Below, piece by piece: positions 16,201 to 24,500 of a stretch of 29,511 nt of DNA. Source of the stretch: a virus; the IMG/VR virus record IMGVR_UViG_3300025853_000457, positions 1 through 29,511 of that record; one strand, 5' to 3'. The notes under the pieces are model-generated. The model saw only the letters and a program-made list of their open reading frames with translations. It searched no databases and had not been told where the DNA came from. Positions within the stretch are counted from its first letter, which is position 1; each line of letters starts with the position of its first letter. The position numbers were made by a program, and so were the translations under genes.

Positions 16201-16959
16201 GCAACAACTAGAATTGATGTTTCAAATCCAATCATAGGAATTGGAAGTAATAGAAGTTGGTACAATGTTGGAATTGGAACTATAGGAGACGTTGGTATTG
16301 GTACAACGGCTACGGGTTCAGTTACTATTGTTGATGGTGCTATTGGTAGTGTTAGTGTTGTTAACGCTGGATCTGGATACACATTTACAAATCCACCACA
16401 AGTTATGTTAGATTCTCCACCTTTTGAGTTGGAGTTACTCACTACTGCAAATTCTATAACCGGATTTAATGGCACTATTGTTGGTATTGCTACTACTAAC
16501 GGAATAAATTCTACTTTGGCTTTAGAATTTACTATAAGAACTGAGGGAGATATCTTTACCGACCTGACAGTAGGAACTCCAATTTATGTTTATGATACAA
16601 GAATTGGATCTGGGGTAACGTCAATTGAATCTTCTGATACTGATATCATAGGAATATCTACAGAATACTTAAATAATGTCTATAAAGTTCATGATATATC
16701 TGTTACCAGTCCTACTGCCACGATTAAGTGTAATATTATTGATGATCCAAATCTTTATGGACTTACTGCTACAGGATTTTCCACAGATCCTGTAGGAAGA
16801 TACTCTTTTGGTAAAATTAGTGGTTTTACAAGATCATCGAATCCAATATCAATAGGAGTAACTTCATATACCGTTAGTGGATTATCAACATATCCAACAA
16901 TACAACGTAGAGGTAAAACTAGCGGTACTCTTGGAATGAGGAGAACTGGATCCTTGTAA
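4228..16959 (+). CDS. 7: Giant gp7-like baseplate wedge protein, 4243 aa
   Basis: This single open frame is about four times T4 gp7 (1032 residues). Residues 1-330 match the conserved C-terminal core of T4 gp7: an opening PEFI...F.EFLKQYY...NLIDYL, then SLYKSKGSRESFKILFRALFGI (about 204-225, compare T4 'FYSTKGIEASYKFLFKVLY') and a KLVGQ motif. The remaining ~3900 residues are an extension of repeated beta modules: about eight HG-x-TG-x2-V-x-Y units (first near 616, last near 3521), about a dozen GG-x-GY units (about 739 to 4041), RG-x2-G...H units (89-158, 329-380, 3107-3170), three beta-sandwich-like copies (2545-2905), two NGILQ units (about 3259 and 3777) and a YHYH-family domain (1238-1326). 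It ends in a basic tail (RRGKTSGTLGMRRTGSL). AAGGAA at 4217-4222 serves the ATG. In T4, gp7 forms the wedge periphery. Composition is very AT-rich and arginine is mostly AGA. Homology to gp7 is recalled, not computed. Confidence 0.8.
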   Translation: MIHDSFENRVKIQDLIENQIPEFISSENPKFSEFLKQYYISQEIQGGNIDLVENLIDYLRLDNLNNSTLNQSTTLSADVSSTNITGGITSEIFVASTKGFPAKYGLIQIGTEIITYKSKTSTSFVDCVRGFSGITEYKDALKFSSSSISSHNSGSSVINLSVLFLQEFYTKIKSLILPELQSSDLYSELNINNFLKNTTSLYKSKGSRESFKILFRALFGITPTIVDLENYIIKLSNADYLRRIELLVQLLSETGDPSKLVGQQIQKTNNPDVFGSVSEVEILSRSGRTYYKIFLYVGNDDSHINYEDLFESTPVTKTIIPILSSDNYDTITVDSTIGFPASGSFLFGTNEIFYTNKSVNQFFGCYTAGHSHVNLNIPTKSIINSKDTYFGYENGDVTKKLEFLLLSNISDIIIDNTAENAKHVFSNEDLYVGSLGKLIRNRENIPTEIFSNSLVYNTSVRIKLSSYNKPSASATVDIELDKSFLKVGDTVEFLERNTEILVQSLSNATIESINGSEIRFSSSLDSLNDLKTYDIRRKLKTSTSSFIPLSFDSITSDVSNLYYEDDNTLYIASNSLPSYPIQNDIIKSTVSSLKNYDSIEEKYTTLELTQLSSFVTGDKVYYSYTGDPIGGLIEGEYYLSITNYKDIKLYNSTSGIVVDNHIYFSSLPGGTHTFTLVSQKTDDDKLYPAKILKKISLNQNYLDVSNDEIGSDTIGIMVNGVEILSPKSTDKIYYGPLESVQIFKQGSGYDVINPPFLKVEGNAKLQPVVQGGIEKVFVDPVYFDVREPLVLKVIGGNGKNATLKPVLKNKSREISFNARTIDDGGGLSYDDETITFLTDHNLYDGQKVYYSFDENKNQKIGISTAYGLNQKTGYLENNQGFHIEIINSKTVKLFTTLNDYRAGINTVGFSTEGNFGIHRFRTEPRKTLDSVVVVNPGEGYTNRKLIVSQSGISTVSDSITFKNHGFSTGELVTYDYETTNIGGLTRSNQYYILKIDSNSFRLCDAGPSGTDSSNYNREKYVDLTSTGSGYQYFNYPDIQVTVTYQPGQNNQINPITLTPVVKGSIVDTYVYDNGVGYGSTILNVEIIPSVSVLQGKEASMSAILVDGVIDRVNIFYGGYDFYSVPDLIVESEKGIGAVLRAEISNGQITNVVVIDGGKGYSEDDITIKFSFSGKDYLPYPRIRQLTVDNCFKYGKQYQTRRDPSLDLLYKNIKNQLQYVVCGYFDKLSEYFNESSNIHSPIIGWAYDGNPIYGPYGYSDPLTISPIKQLNPSYVQSTSDIVNRPSEFASGYFIDDYKFDGSGDLDIYNGRWCVTPEYPNGIYAYFATIKVNADNEIIGKFPYFVGTKYRSKKIIENSNDKLDQTYDFKNSSLLRNTLPFGPNDQNSLYDFYSSNLDKQITKITSTSKGSVTKIEVVDPGLNYKVGDKLNFKNYSLNNKGFGATASVKTLKGKTIDAINNVSKTYLNAKLYSSTVDGTKISILPNHEIKPNTKIEVTGFTSSFSKLNGTYEAKVNNFYSTLIDSIPEYSAGIVTDIKVSAYPAIVSIGSSIKITTGTSSSSYDQYFNILNYYEDYSIIRCKKVGDSGLSTSNSPVHFLPNFIDINYGDSSFKSSTNYKRYFNPQQSVGVGTFTGSQYRRNFYVGNNLVSKDIPIQTIYLPNHGLRTGQKVLFEKPTTGSAILVQNSPDGSSWNIPETGDQIELYIINKNSDHIGITTQVGFTTSTNGLYFPSILNSGSDNNEYSFNTLYTEESCKISQNITTVSISTVHNLKDTDKIELNVVSNQSVGIGTSGYLNVKYFSDTKSLSLRELQFDPSNVSISENTLSIQDHRLNNGDKVYYISTSAPSGITTGVYHVNRLDDNTLRLSETFKDSTVYPYNTLQVTTQGIGTQSIFVLHPEISIIRNNDLVFDVSDSSLQGYQLKFYYDEEFKNEFKSPFIVGVGTVGVTSTSRLNLNYDASLPKELYYTIVDSSLNKITSSISNNNNSKIKYINSIYSNEYDIFGVTDTTYQIYLQENPEINSYAKEDCDILEYTTNSINANGSVNEITLTDGGNIYSDLPYFYDSDSVNGTGLVVNLSSNNIGKILSKEIMNGGFEYPTDPTLLPSLKTSKNCYINNSYYLKDVSVISGGSNYPSAPNLVVIDTDTRDLIDQGILIPEMSGSEFGNSNIFNVTIDSTPRGLPITPVTVVAVDNSNGIRIDRVTSSSSGIMTCILKTPIIGFPEDPFAAGDQVYVENIDIIPDSGIGWNSKDHGYVLFDVIKYTAQSDPGEMEIKIPKLYGNPGIAVTFQINTFASIVKKENYPVFKTTHEYSPFIDGESILIIESDESLTKTDLVVKSYSQNYVKLFGSTDISKGTKIKGSTSNSIATVYDVTQASGSYDVSSSRLVEYGWKSDSGKLNYDTQFIADNDYYQNLSYTIKSEKTWEEIKTPVNSLVHPLGTKNFADTQIQDKVTRIIDSVGINSSATLEITKILDTQVRVDTIKNFDMVVDYDPTSQSSKLLKFNTVQLSDYFGSRSNRVLNIDNISGLFSSSDDANFSEDLVIKSLSPEVSYYKVLVQIKSSPENIERGINHHQLTEAVLLHDGIFTSYISEKTVYTNDTYGYSYGKLDVESFGSGIYNLLFIPNDPYNYNYDIKILSSYFGINSGNSENYSDLYLGPVFVRGTTNYIQSNDSDINILSLDKSTYNSFIVEVYLHNRTTNTSRYVELFGLYGGTGSDVILAESSFTANDDDLSIFTGISTFGASIDGSNLVLSFDNYENNTFNIKTKIYGFGDSSVGVGTYKFSDYLQDQESVRTARIDTSVHDTGTSAGISTIREYDGSLFSSIKSLVRVSVGDNLSLHQVATLYDGDNIFITEAPLVSTGSSIGHFSSSLDQKTIKLEFTRNTEFSNENVNITHLDYSFYEFLDELNEPEELNLGYFVEDHSIGKYYGFNSAEINRLKFPLNYQKTPIFEKSFDPNNNLILDQSTGIITIDDHFFSTGERLIYRPDSSFTGIGYSSIHIQDSINSSGVTTTVLPEDVYAIRIDSNQFKLASNYENSISGIGVTITYLGEGNAHKLEMYKKNEKSLITINNLVQYPLTYTGIGYSLTNNNGSIGVGNSFFNLTGISSISPIDILKVDDEYMKVINVGIGTTDGSINYLNGDLNIVEVERGFFGSISSSHTDQSRVDLYKGAYNISGDSIYFAEPPRGNIGDLITKDERNLFYPRASFSGRVFLKQDYSQNEIYDDISYEFDGKTSEFTLTRLGINTAGFTTETQGGSGVLFINGILQTPLTNNLGDYYNYSLDQDVQSGITTIKFTGLTTEGGIYVSDSDVNQNQLPRGGLIVSLGSTSGLGYAPLVGARVKLNVDEYGTIVDPVVSIARTGKEIGITTAEYDHINGILTIESESSEIYKLRESNSNYVKLVGLGFTCDSQAGIISYFPYTRNEEYPFGVIGLGTNTVSLNVGVSTLKHYYVGYGTAFVWLHGLTPGSGYREPLSYVIRDAASEYIHRFVDAEVDSIYTSTNTYEPIFAEYNQKTGDLILSIEDHGLTTSDTVGIKTGSIRFTCSSDGYLVPYAYPRSTDPVAGISTEILSYTTNSITVNVGGMGGSGAEIDIVVGAGGTLGFTVSAGGTNYINPILDIEPPSYDNLEMIGVSRLSVGLTTETGTGMSINVDVIPSRVYNDDGTVGIGSTLFEVSSFEISRNGYGFRRGDIIKPVGLVTAAGLSEPIEEFKLYVLSTYTDNFAAWQFGEMDLMDNIKPYQNGIRKQFPLYYNGDLVSFQRDENNLEQSQDIDFNSVLVVFVNGILQDPGISYEFEGGTSFRFLEAPKPEDVIQIYFYVGTSNVDSSLVLIDETIQPGDQLKVKSINSRLDETEDQNSRMVFDILSTDIVETNLYFGDGINSEILRPVDWVKQKGDLYINEVFYSKSRESIKAQIYPTAKVIYDFNETDGFIYVDNAELFAYEGDSAVSSDKLDLILAPYQDNNQTGIVTATVSADGTISTFNIVNSGFGYTATTRIDVSNPIIGIGSNRSWYNVGIGTIGDVGIGTTATGSVTIVDGAIGSVSVVNAGSGYTFTNPPQVMLDSPPFELELLTTANSITGFNGTIVGIATTNGINSTLALEFTIRTEGDIFTDLTVGTPIYVYDTRIGSGVTSIESSDTDIIGISTEYLNNVYKVHDISVTSPTATIKCNIIDDPNLYGLTATGFSTDPVGRYSFGKISGFTRSSNPISIGVTSYTVSGLSTYPTIQRRGKTSGTLGMRRTGSL
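4492..4704 (+). repeat. RG-x2-G...H module inserted in the gp7-like core (copy 1)
   Basis: Residues 89-158 (STKGFPAKYGLIQIGTEII, then CVRGFSG and SSHNSGS) form a unit that separates two parts of the gp7 core. Related units occur at residues 329-380 and 3107-3170 of the same protein and near residues 2090-2140 of the DUF4815 protein. The shared pattern is GFP..G.I.IG.EI..Y, then a Cys or Val before RG..G, then a His-Ser/Asn turn. Confidence 0.5.
7939..8205 (+). other. YHYH-family domain inside the gp7-like protein
   Basis: Residues 1238-1326 read HSPIIGWAYDGNPIYGPYGY, then a spacer with GYFIDDYKFDGSGDLD, then GRWCVTPEYPNGIYAYFAT. This is the pattern of the Pfam YHYH family (IIG.A.DG.PIYGP ... 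NGR...TPEYPNGTYAYF). The YHYH tetrapeptide that names the family is absent upstream. Its function is unknown; family members occur in secreted and virion proteins, which suggests a role on the outside of the particle. Confidence 0.7.
11862..12960 (+). repeat. Three diverged beta-sandwich-like modules in tandem (gp7-like residues about 2545-2905)
   Basis: Copies start near residues 2545 (SYYKVLVQIK...QLTEAVLLHDG), 2681 (NSFIVEVYLHN...RYVELFGLYGG) and 2821 (KSLVRVSVGD...HQVATLYDGD). Each follows strand, turn, strand ending in a hydrophobic LxxxDG or LYGG, then an I-x-T-x-G segment and a last strand (NLLFIPND, LVLSFDNY, IKLEFTRN). Conservation is at the pattern level only. They look like ancient duplications of one domain. 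Confidence 0.5.
16150..16420 (+). repeat. C-terminal GG-x-GYT repeats of the gp7-like protein
   Basis: Two units are easy to see: FNIVNSGFGYTATTRIDV (near residue 3980) and VSVVNAGSGYTFTNPPQVML (near 4041). Between them is a run of glycine-rich GIGT motifs (GNVGIGT-like, about 16225-16320) that also repeats at DNA level (GGAATTGGAAC / GGTATTGGTAC). The same unit type fills the insert in gp14. Confidence 0.6.
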
Positions 16960-16965
16960 AACAAG

Positions 16966-16973
16966 TATAAATA
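16966..16973 (+). promoter_or_regulatory. T4-type late promoter for gp8 and the DUF4815 gene
   Basis: An exact TATAAATA lies in the 33-base gap between the gp7-like stop and the gp8 ATG, which is the only long gap in this stretch. Predicted transcription start is near 16979, 14 bases before the gp8 start. The leader has no Shine-Dalgarno; it is mostly A and holds a two-codon ATG GTT TAA at 16983-16991. Confidence 0.75.
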
Positions 16974-16992
16974 GTAAAAAAAATGGTTTAAA

Positions 16993-18567
16993 ATGTCTGC
17001 TTTTGTAACGGATCAATTTAGAATTTTAAATACCAATAATTTTATTGATTCTATTACTAATGAAACCGATTACTATTATGTTTTTGTTGGGTTGTCTAAC
17101 CCAAAAGGGTCTCTAATAGGAAGAAATCCTAATTGGGAGGGTTCCGAGGGGGTTTCATCTGGGGATGCAGTTGTTCCTGCCCCTGTAGATAACTATGACT
17201 ATCTTACACATTATGGTGATCTAATTCAATATGGTAAAAGAGTAATACCTGAAAATGTAAGAAGATGTATTAGAAAAATTGAATGGAAACAAGGTACAAA
17301 ATATGATATGTACCGACATGATTATAGTGTTACAAATAGAAGTCCGATTACTGACCGAGCGAGAATTTATGATACAAATTACTATGTGATTAATAGTTTA
17401 TATCAAGTCTATATTTGTATAAGTAACGGATCTAGTGGTACTGATCCAACAGGAAAAGAATCTCAAGATGAACCAACATTTACCGATTTAGAACCCTCAA
17501 AAGCAGGTAATAGTGGAGATGGTTATATTTGGAAATATTTGTTTACTGTACCACCAACAGACATTATAAAATTTGATTCAATTGAATTTATACCTTTACC
17601 AAATGATTGGAGTACTTCAACAAGCACTCAAATTGCAAATGTTAGAAATAATGGCAATTCTGATTTAAATAATAATCAAATAAAATTTGTTTACATTGAT
17701 AATTCCGGAAGTGGTGGTTATTCTGATGGTGAAGTTGATATACTGGGTGATGGATCTGGAGCTAGAGTATTCATAAACACTGATGACAATGGAAAAATTA
17801 TAAAGACTACTGTGACCACTGGTGGGTCTGGATATACTTATGGAATTGTCGATTTAGGACCACTTCAACAAACACAAAATTTCACCCAACCAGCAAAATT
17901 AATTCCAATAATTCCACCGTCTAGGGGGCATGGATATGATTTATACCGGGAACTAGGTTCAGATAGAGTTTTAGTTTATAGTAGATTTGATTCTTCAACG
18001 AAAGATTTCCCATCAGATTGTAAGTTTGCACAAATTGGAATACTAAGAAATCCTTCAAGTTTCATATCTGATAATAGATACACAAATTCAACTTTCTCTG
18101 GATTATATTCCCTTAAAGTTACTCTCGGCAGTTCAACATTGCCTGTAGTTGGTGAATTGATGCAACAACAGGTAGCTGGTGGATATGCTTATGGTTATGT
18201 TGCATCATTTGACACTGAAACATCAATTTTAAAATATTTTAAAGATAGATCAATAGTTTATAATACTAGCACTGCAGATCAAACAGATTATGTTGGTATT
18301 TCCACTTTCTCAAAAAATTTAGAATTCTCTAGTACAAATATAATTTCGGGAGCAAACGGATTTACTGCTACTATTGATACAACATTTAATGCATCATCAT
18401 TAACTGTAAACAATAAAGTAATTAATCTAGATTCTAGTTTTATAAGTGGAGCATCAAGTCCTGAAATAAATAAAACATCTGGAGATATTATCTTTATCGA
18501 TAATAGACCTTTAGTAACAAGAAGCTCTAGACAAAAAGAAGATATTAAAATCATTCTAGAATTTTAA
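16993..18567 (+). CDS. 8: Baseplate wedge protein gp8
   Basis: This has 524 residues against 334 in T4, the longer form seen in cyanophages. The N-terminus is diagnostic: VTDQFRILNTNNFIDSI, then YYVFVGLSNP (about 28-37), YDYLTHYGDLIQYGKRV, the IRKIEWKQGTKYDMYRHDYS block (about 93-112) and DEPTFTDLEPS...GDGYIWKYLFTVPPTDIIKFDS (about 158-196). In T4, gp8 dimers tie gp6, gp7 and gp10 together in the wedge. About 100 residues after the core there is one GG-x-GY unit (VTTGGSGYTYGIVDL, near 276-290), the same repeat type as in gp7 and gp14. A late promoter lies just upstream; the start is in an A-rich context without a Shine-Dalgarno. The stop is 3 bases before the next ATG. Confidence 0.88.
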   Translation: MSAFVTDQFRILNTNNFIDSITNETDYYYVFVGLSNPKGSLIGRNPNWEGSEGVSSGDAVVPAPVDNYDYLTHYGDLIQYGKRVIPENVRRCIRKIEWKQGTKYDMYRHDYSVTNRSPITDRARIYDTNYYVINSLYQVYICISNGSSGTDPTGKESQDEPTFTDLEPSKAGNSGDGYIWKYLFTVPPTDIIKFDSIEFIPLPNDWSTSTSTQIANVRNNGNSDLNNNQIKFVYIDNSGSGGYSDGEVDILGDGSGARVFINTDDNGKIIKTTVTTGGSGYTYGIVDLGPLQQTQNFTQPAKLIPIIPPSRGHGYDLYRELGSDRVLVYSRFDSSTKDFPSDCKFAQIGILRNPSSFISDNRYTNSTFSGLYSLKVTLGSSTLPVVGELMQQQVAGGYAYGYVASFDTETSILKYFKDRSIVYNTSTADQTDYVGISTFSKNLEFSSTNIISGANGFTATIDTTFNASSLTVNNKVINLDSSFISGASSPEINKTSGDIIFIDNRPLVTRSSRQKEDIKIILEF

Positions 18568-18570
18568 AAA

Positions 18571-21500
18571 ATGGCACAAAAAACAAATCTCAACATCAAT
18601 CCATATTTTGATGATTTTAATGCGGACAAAAATTATTACAAGGTTCTTTTTAATCCAGGAAGACCTATACAGTCTAGAGAATTAAATACAATTCAATCTA
18701 TTCTACAAAATCAGATTGAATCTTTTGGTAGTCATATTTTTAAAGAAGGATCTATGGTGATTCCTGGTGGAACTCACTATGATTCATCATTTCATGCAGT
18801 AAAATTAAATACAACTTCTTTTGGTGTAGATATTAACCAATATATCGAAAAATATGTTGGTAAGAAAATAGTAGGTCAATCTTCTGGTCTAACGGCAGTA
18901 GTTAAAAAAGTGGTACTGCCCAATGAACAGATAGATGAGATTACATTATATGTAAAATATTTAACTTCAGGTTCTAATTTTGATTTTACAACATTTTTAG
19001 ATGGAGAATCTTTATCATCCACAGAAACTATTGCGTATGGAATCAATAATACCACAATATCTGATGGTACACCATTTGCATCTTTAGTATCTACAAGTGC
19101 TACCGAAATTGGAAGTTCTGTATCTATTGAGAATGGTATTTATTTTGTAAGGGGATGTTTTGCCTCTGTAGAAAAACAAACTTTAATATTAGATTATTAT
19201 ACAAATATATCTTCTTATAGAGTTGGACTGAGTATTTTAGAGGAAATTGTTACTGCAAAGGATGATTCTACACTTTATGATAATGCTAGTGGATTTAATA
19301 ATTTCTCATCACCCGGAGCAGATAGATTTAGAATTAGATTAGTTTTATCAAAAAAATCGTTAACTGATTTTAATGATACTAACTTTATAGAATTACTTCG
19401 TGTAGAAAACGGAGTACTTAGAAAATTAGAAACGAAGACTGATTATAATTTAATCAAAGATTATTTAGCTAAAAGAACTTATGATGAATCTGGAAATTAT
19501 ACTACAAATAACTTTAGCGTATCTTTAAATTCTTCTTTAAATAATCTACTAGGCAACAATGGAAAATATTATGATGGAGATGTAACTACTCAAGGAAATA
19601 CACCATCTGACGATTTGATGTGTGTTACTATTGGACCAGGAAAAGCTTATGTTAAGGGTTATGATATTCAAAAAAATGTAGGTACAGTACTTGATATTGA
19701 AAAACCAAGAGATACTGAAGAAATTAATAATATTCTTGTCCCATTTGATATGGGAAATATTCTCAAAGTAAATAACGTATATGGATCAGCAATAACAAAA
19801 TCTACAGTATCATTTTATAAGAGAAGAAGAGGATCTTCAGACACACCAACTGGTGATGTAATTGGTAATGCTAGAGTTTATCTATTTAAATTATCTGATA
19901 TTGCATACACCGGAGAAACGTCAATTTGGGATTTGTATCTTTATGACATTAGAATGTACACAGAACTTACTCTCGGTACTACTTTATCATCCGCTGAAAT
20001 TAAATCTGGTTCAAGAGTTGTTGGTCAATCTAGTGGTGCAATTGGATATTCCGTTAGTGATGGTGATGGATCAAATACAATATATGTTAGACAAGAATCC
20101 GGAACATTTTTACAAAATGAAACTATAACCATTGGTGGGATTGATGCAAACCACCGAAGCATTGTTTCTATAATAGCACATAGTACAAATGATATTAAAT
20201 GTGTATATAATTCAGATTATTCAACAACTTTTATAGCAGATGCGGTATTGGACAAAGTTCTTGTACCAGGATTTAATGCCTTTGATACTGTAACTGTCGA
20301 TGGTAGTTCATTAGTTTCATCCAAACCCCTATCAGGAATAACTACAGATACTATAATTGCATATAGAAAACCAGGAGATATAGTAGATACTTATAATAGA
20401 GTTACATCCGTCTTTGCAAACACACTAACTCTTGCAACTACTACAGCAACAAGTGGTGTAAATACTGGAACTTTGAGTGCTACAGAAACTGATGTTGGGT
20501 TTAGAATAGCTAGATCATCCATAAAAAATCCAGAAAAAAGTTATCTATATGCAATTCTTCCTAATAGTAATATTGCATCTACAAGGCTGAGTGATTCTGA
20601 ATACAATTTTTCCTCTCAAGCACTGTTAAGTATCACCCAAAGTTCTTCAGAATTAATATTATCTACTTCTGATTTTGATCTTCCTGCAGATAGTGCATCA
20701 GTTAGATTTAATACATTTTCTCCAGATAGATATTCTATTCACTATAGTGACGGAACTATTGAACCATTAACCGCTGACCAAGTTACGTTTAATTTACAAT
20801 ATACTACTGTAACTTTTAAGAATGTTTCAAACAGTAAGACTGTTAGTGTAGTCAATGGATCATTTATAAAGTCTGGAATACAAAGTAAGGCAAAAGTTCT
20901 TAAAAAGAGTAATATTTTAGATATATCTTTATCTAAGTATGAAGGGTCGGGATCGGATGTCAATAGTAGTAGAAATGATGGACTCACATATAACAGATAT
21001 TATGGACTTAGAGTGCAAGATGAAGAAATATGTTTGAGAAATCCTGATGTATCAAAAATTATTGCCATATATGAAGAAGTTTCAAATGGAATTATCTTTG
21101 ATAAATTAACATTTTCTGCGACTTATGGTATACAAAGTAATGCAATTATTGGTGAAAATATTATTGGACAGTCATCCCGATCAGTTGCAAGAATTGTTGG
21201 GAAATCTGCAAACACAGTTGAATTTGTGTATTTAAATGGATCTAAATTTACTCTAGGTGAAGTAATTAAATTTGAAGATTCTAATATTAATGCCGAATTA
21301 GAGTCAATCACATTTGGTTCATATAAAAATGTTACTTCTGGTTTCAGATTAAATAAAGGACAAAAGGATGAGTATTATGACTATTCATCTATAGTGAGAA
21401 ATAAAAATTATCCGGAACCATCTAGAAAGTTGAAGGTAGTATATGACTATTATGATGTATCTTCTCAAGATAATGGTGATGTGTATACTGTGTCTAGTTA

Positions 21501-24500
21501 TACTGAGGAGAATTATGGATTTGATATACCAAGGATTGGAAAATATAATATCAGAGCATCTGATATTTTAGATTTTAGACCAAGAGTAGCAGAATTTACA
21601 GGATCTTCTTCATCACCTTTTGATTTTACATCAAGAACTTTTAGTACTTCACAAAAAATATTCCCAACACCAAATCAAGCTTCTCTGATTTCATATAATG
21701 TGTACTTAGCAAGGATTGATACTTTATATTTGGACTATAATGGAAGTTTTGCCTTAGAAAAAGGTACATCATCATTAAGTCCAAAAAGACCAAGAAAGGG
21801 ATCAGATTTTCTGGAGTTGGCATCAATTATATTACCACCCTATCTTTATGATACCTCTGATGCTGTTATTGATATGGTTGATAATAAGAGATTTACTATG
21901 AGAGACATAGGTTCTATGGAAAATAGAATCGAAAAACTTGAAAAGGTAACATCACTATCACTATTAGAGTTAAGCACACAAGCATTCCAAATTAAAGATT
22001 CTGATGGTCTTGATAGATTTAAAACTGGATTTTTTGCAGACTCTTTTAATGATAATTCATTCATAAAAGATAGATCTTTATGTCAAGTTAATGAAGATGG
22101 TGAAATGACACCTCTAATTAGTGAGTATACTATTTTCAATAAACCACTAACTGATCAAAATATTACAGCATCTGACTATGACAGCACAACTAATTATAAA
22201 TTATTAGATCCTAGAGTAAGAATAAACAGAAATGTTGTAACTCTCGATTATACTAATAATGATTGGATTGAGCAAAACTTTGCAACTAGACTTGAAAATG
22301 TAAACCCATTCCATGTTATTCAATATGTTGGTGACATTAGATTAAATCCATTCAGAGATACTTGGACTAGAACTGAAAAGTTATCCGATGAGACAATTAG
22401 ACACTCATTATCGTTAAATCTTCGATCATCTGTTAATACTTTAGATCTTAATTTGGTTAACCAAGGTGGTGCCCAAGCAGGAAATCAAGGTTTAGGTGAA
22501 AATGAAGTTAGAGATACATTCTTAAATTTAAATCTATCATCTCCACAAATCACACAGACAGAAAGAACAGAGGATTTTGATACTAGTACTGCAACAACAA
22601 CTGAGACAACATTTGTTGACAGTAAAAATGATAATTTTATGAGATCCAGAAACACTGAATTCTCTTCATCAAATCTGACAGCATTTACCAGATATTATGC
22701 CTTCTTGGATGGAAATAGTTCTGTTGATATTGTACCAAAATTAGTAGAAGTTACTAGTGATAGACAATTGACTAATAGTGGTGCAAATGGTGTTTTTGAA
22801 ATTGGAGAAAAAGTAACTGCATATAGTGCCGAGGGAGATGAACTCGGCACATTTAGACTTGCATCCCCCAACCACAAATCTGGACCATTTAATAATCCCA
22901 CATTAAAGTATGATACTAATCCTTATAACAAGGAAGAAACTTTATCTGAAGCATATACACAGTCATCATCAGTTTTAAATATTGATACAAGATCTTTATC
23001 TGATGATGCAACTGGAACTCTTTATACTGGATATATAACAAAAGGTTGTAGTTTGGTTGGTGAAAATGGTGCATTAGCATACGTAAAAGATATAAGACTT
23101 GTAACAGACAATTATGGCGATTTGATCGGCACTTTCTTTATAAGAGATCCAAATTCATCACCACCTCCACCATTAAGAATTCCAACGGGATCAAAAACAT
23201 TTAAATTATCATCTACTCCCAATAATAGAAATGGTTTGATTGGAGATACCTCAATTTCTTCAGCAGAAGCATCCTATGTTTCTGAGGGAACAGTAAATCA
23301 AATTAGAAATACTACTAGAGTTACCTCAGTAACCGCATCTCTAGAAACAATTAACAATATTAGAACCAGAAATCTTGAGGCAATAAGGCAGGAAGAAATT
23401 TCTACAGTTGATACGCCAACACCAGTAATTAACAATATTACAAATATTACTCAAAACATTACTCAAATTCTAGGAAGACAAGCTCATGCTGACCCTTTAG
23501 CACAAACATTCTTAGTTGGAACTGCCAGAGGATTAAACTCATTTAATGATGATGAGAATGGTGCATTTTTGACTGCAGTTGATTTATTCTTCCAATCGGT
23601 AGATTCTGGAAATGCTGAAATTACCATTCAGGTAAGAACTACAGAGTTTGGTATTCCAACTCTACAAATTATAGGTGATCCAGTAACACTTAGACCAACT
23701 GATGTTGTTTCTGGAACTACGATTTTCCGAGATAATGTTTCTGAAGATGGATCTGTAGCAACAAGAGTAACTTTCCCATACCCAATATTTTTACCACCCG
23801 GACTGGAATATGCAATAGTATTGATGGCTCCACAGAGTGATGAATATAGAGTATTTACTGCAAGAATGGGTGAAAAAACAATAAGTACCCAAAATCTACC
23901 CGATGTTGAAAGTGTAAGATATACAAGTCAATTTGCTATTGGCAGTTTATTCAAATCCCAGAATGGTTCCACATGGACACCAGATCAATATGAGGACCTG
24001 AAGTTTAAATTATATAAAGCAAACTTTACTCAAACTGAAGGAATACTATACTTAGGTAATAGTGATCAAGATAATCGTTATCTTAGTTGGAGAAGATTAA
24101 AAAATAATGACATAAAGATTTTACCCAAAAAGGTAAAAGTTGGAATTGACACTATCACTGATGCTGGATTATTGAATATACTCTCTCCAGGAAGAAAAAT
24201 TGGTGATGCTAGCAAAAATTATGTTTATGGTACAATCGAAAAAGTGGGTAGTAAAGCAACCGCTGTTGGAATTGATACTGGAGGAAGAAATTATCCATCA
24301 GGATCTACATCAAATGTATCTACCTTTAATGTAACTGGCAATGGTAGTGGTTTAACACTAGATATAACAGCAGGATCTAATAACACCATAACAGGTGCCA
24401 CTCCAAATAATCTCGGAAACGGATATGCAATTGGAGATGTCGTTGGAATTGTAACATCAGATGTTACTGGAAATAGTGGTCAAAATGCATTATTTACTAT

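Noticed and set aside
16220-16420. Repeated GGTATTGGTAC-like DNA as a CRISPR-like or regulatory array
   Set aside because: The repeats stay in frame, have irregular spacing and encode GIGT motifs of the gp7-like protein.
16116-16475. Minus-strand ORF of 119 codons opposite the gp7-like C-terminus
   Set aside because: It is Pro/Val/Thr-rich low-complexity, the expected reverse reading of the glycine-rich repeats on the plus strand, and has no ribosome binding site.
16983-16991. Two-codon ATG GTT TAA before gp8
   Set aside because: It is only ~4 bases from the predicted transcript start and is likely chance in A/T-rich sequence.
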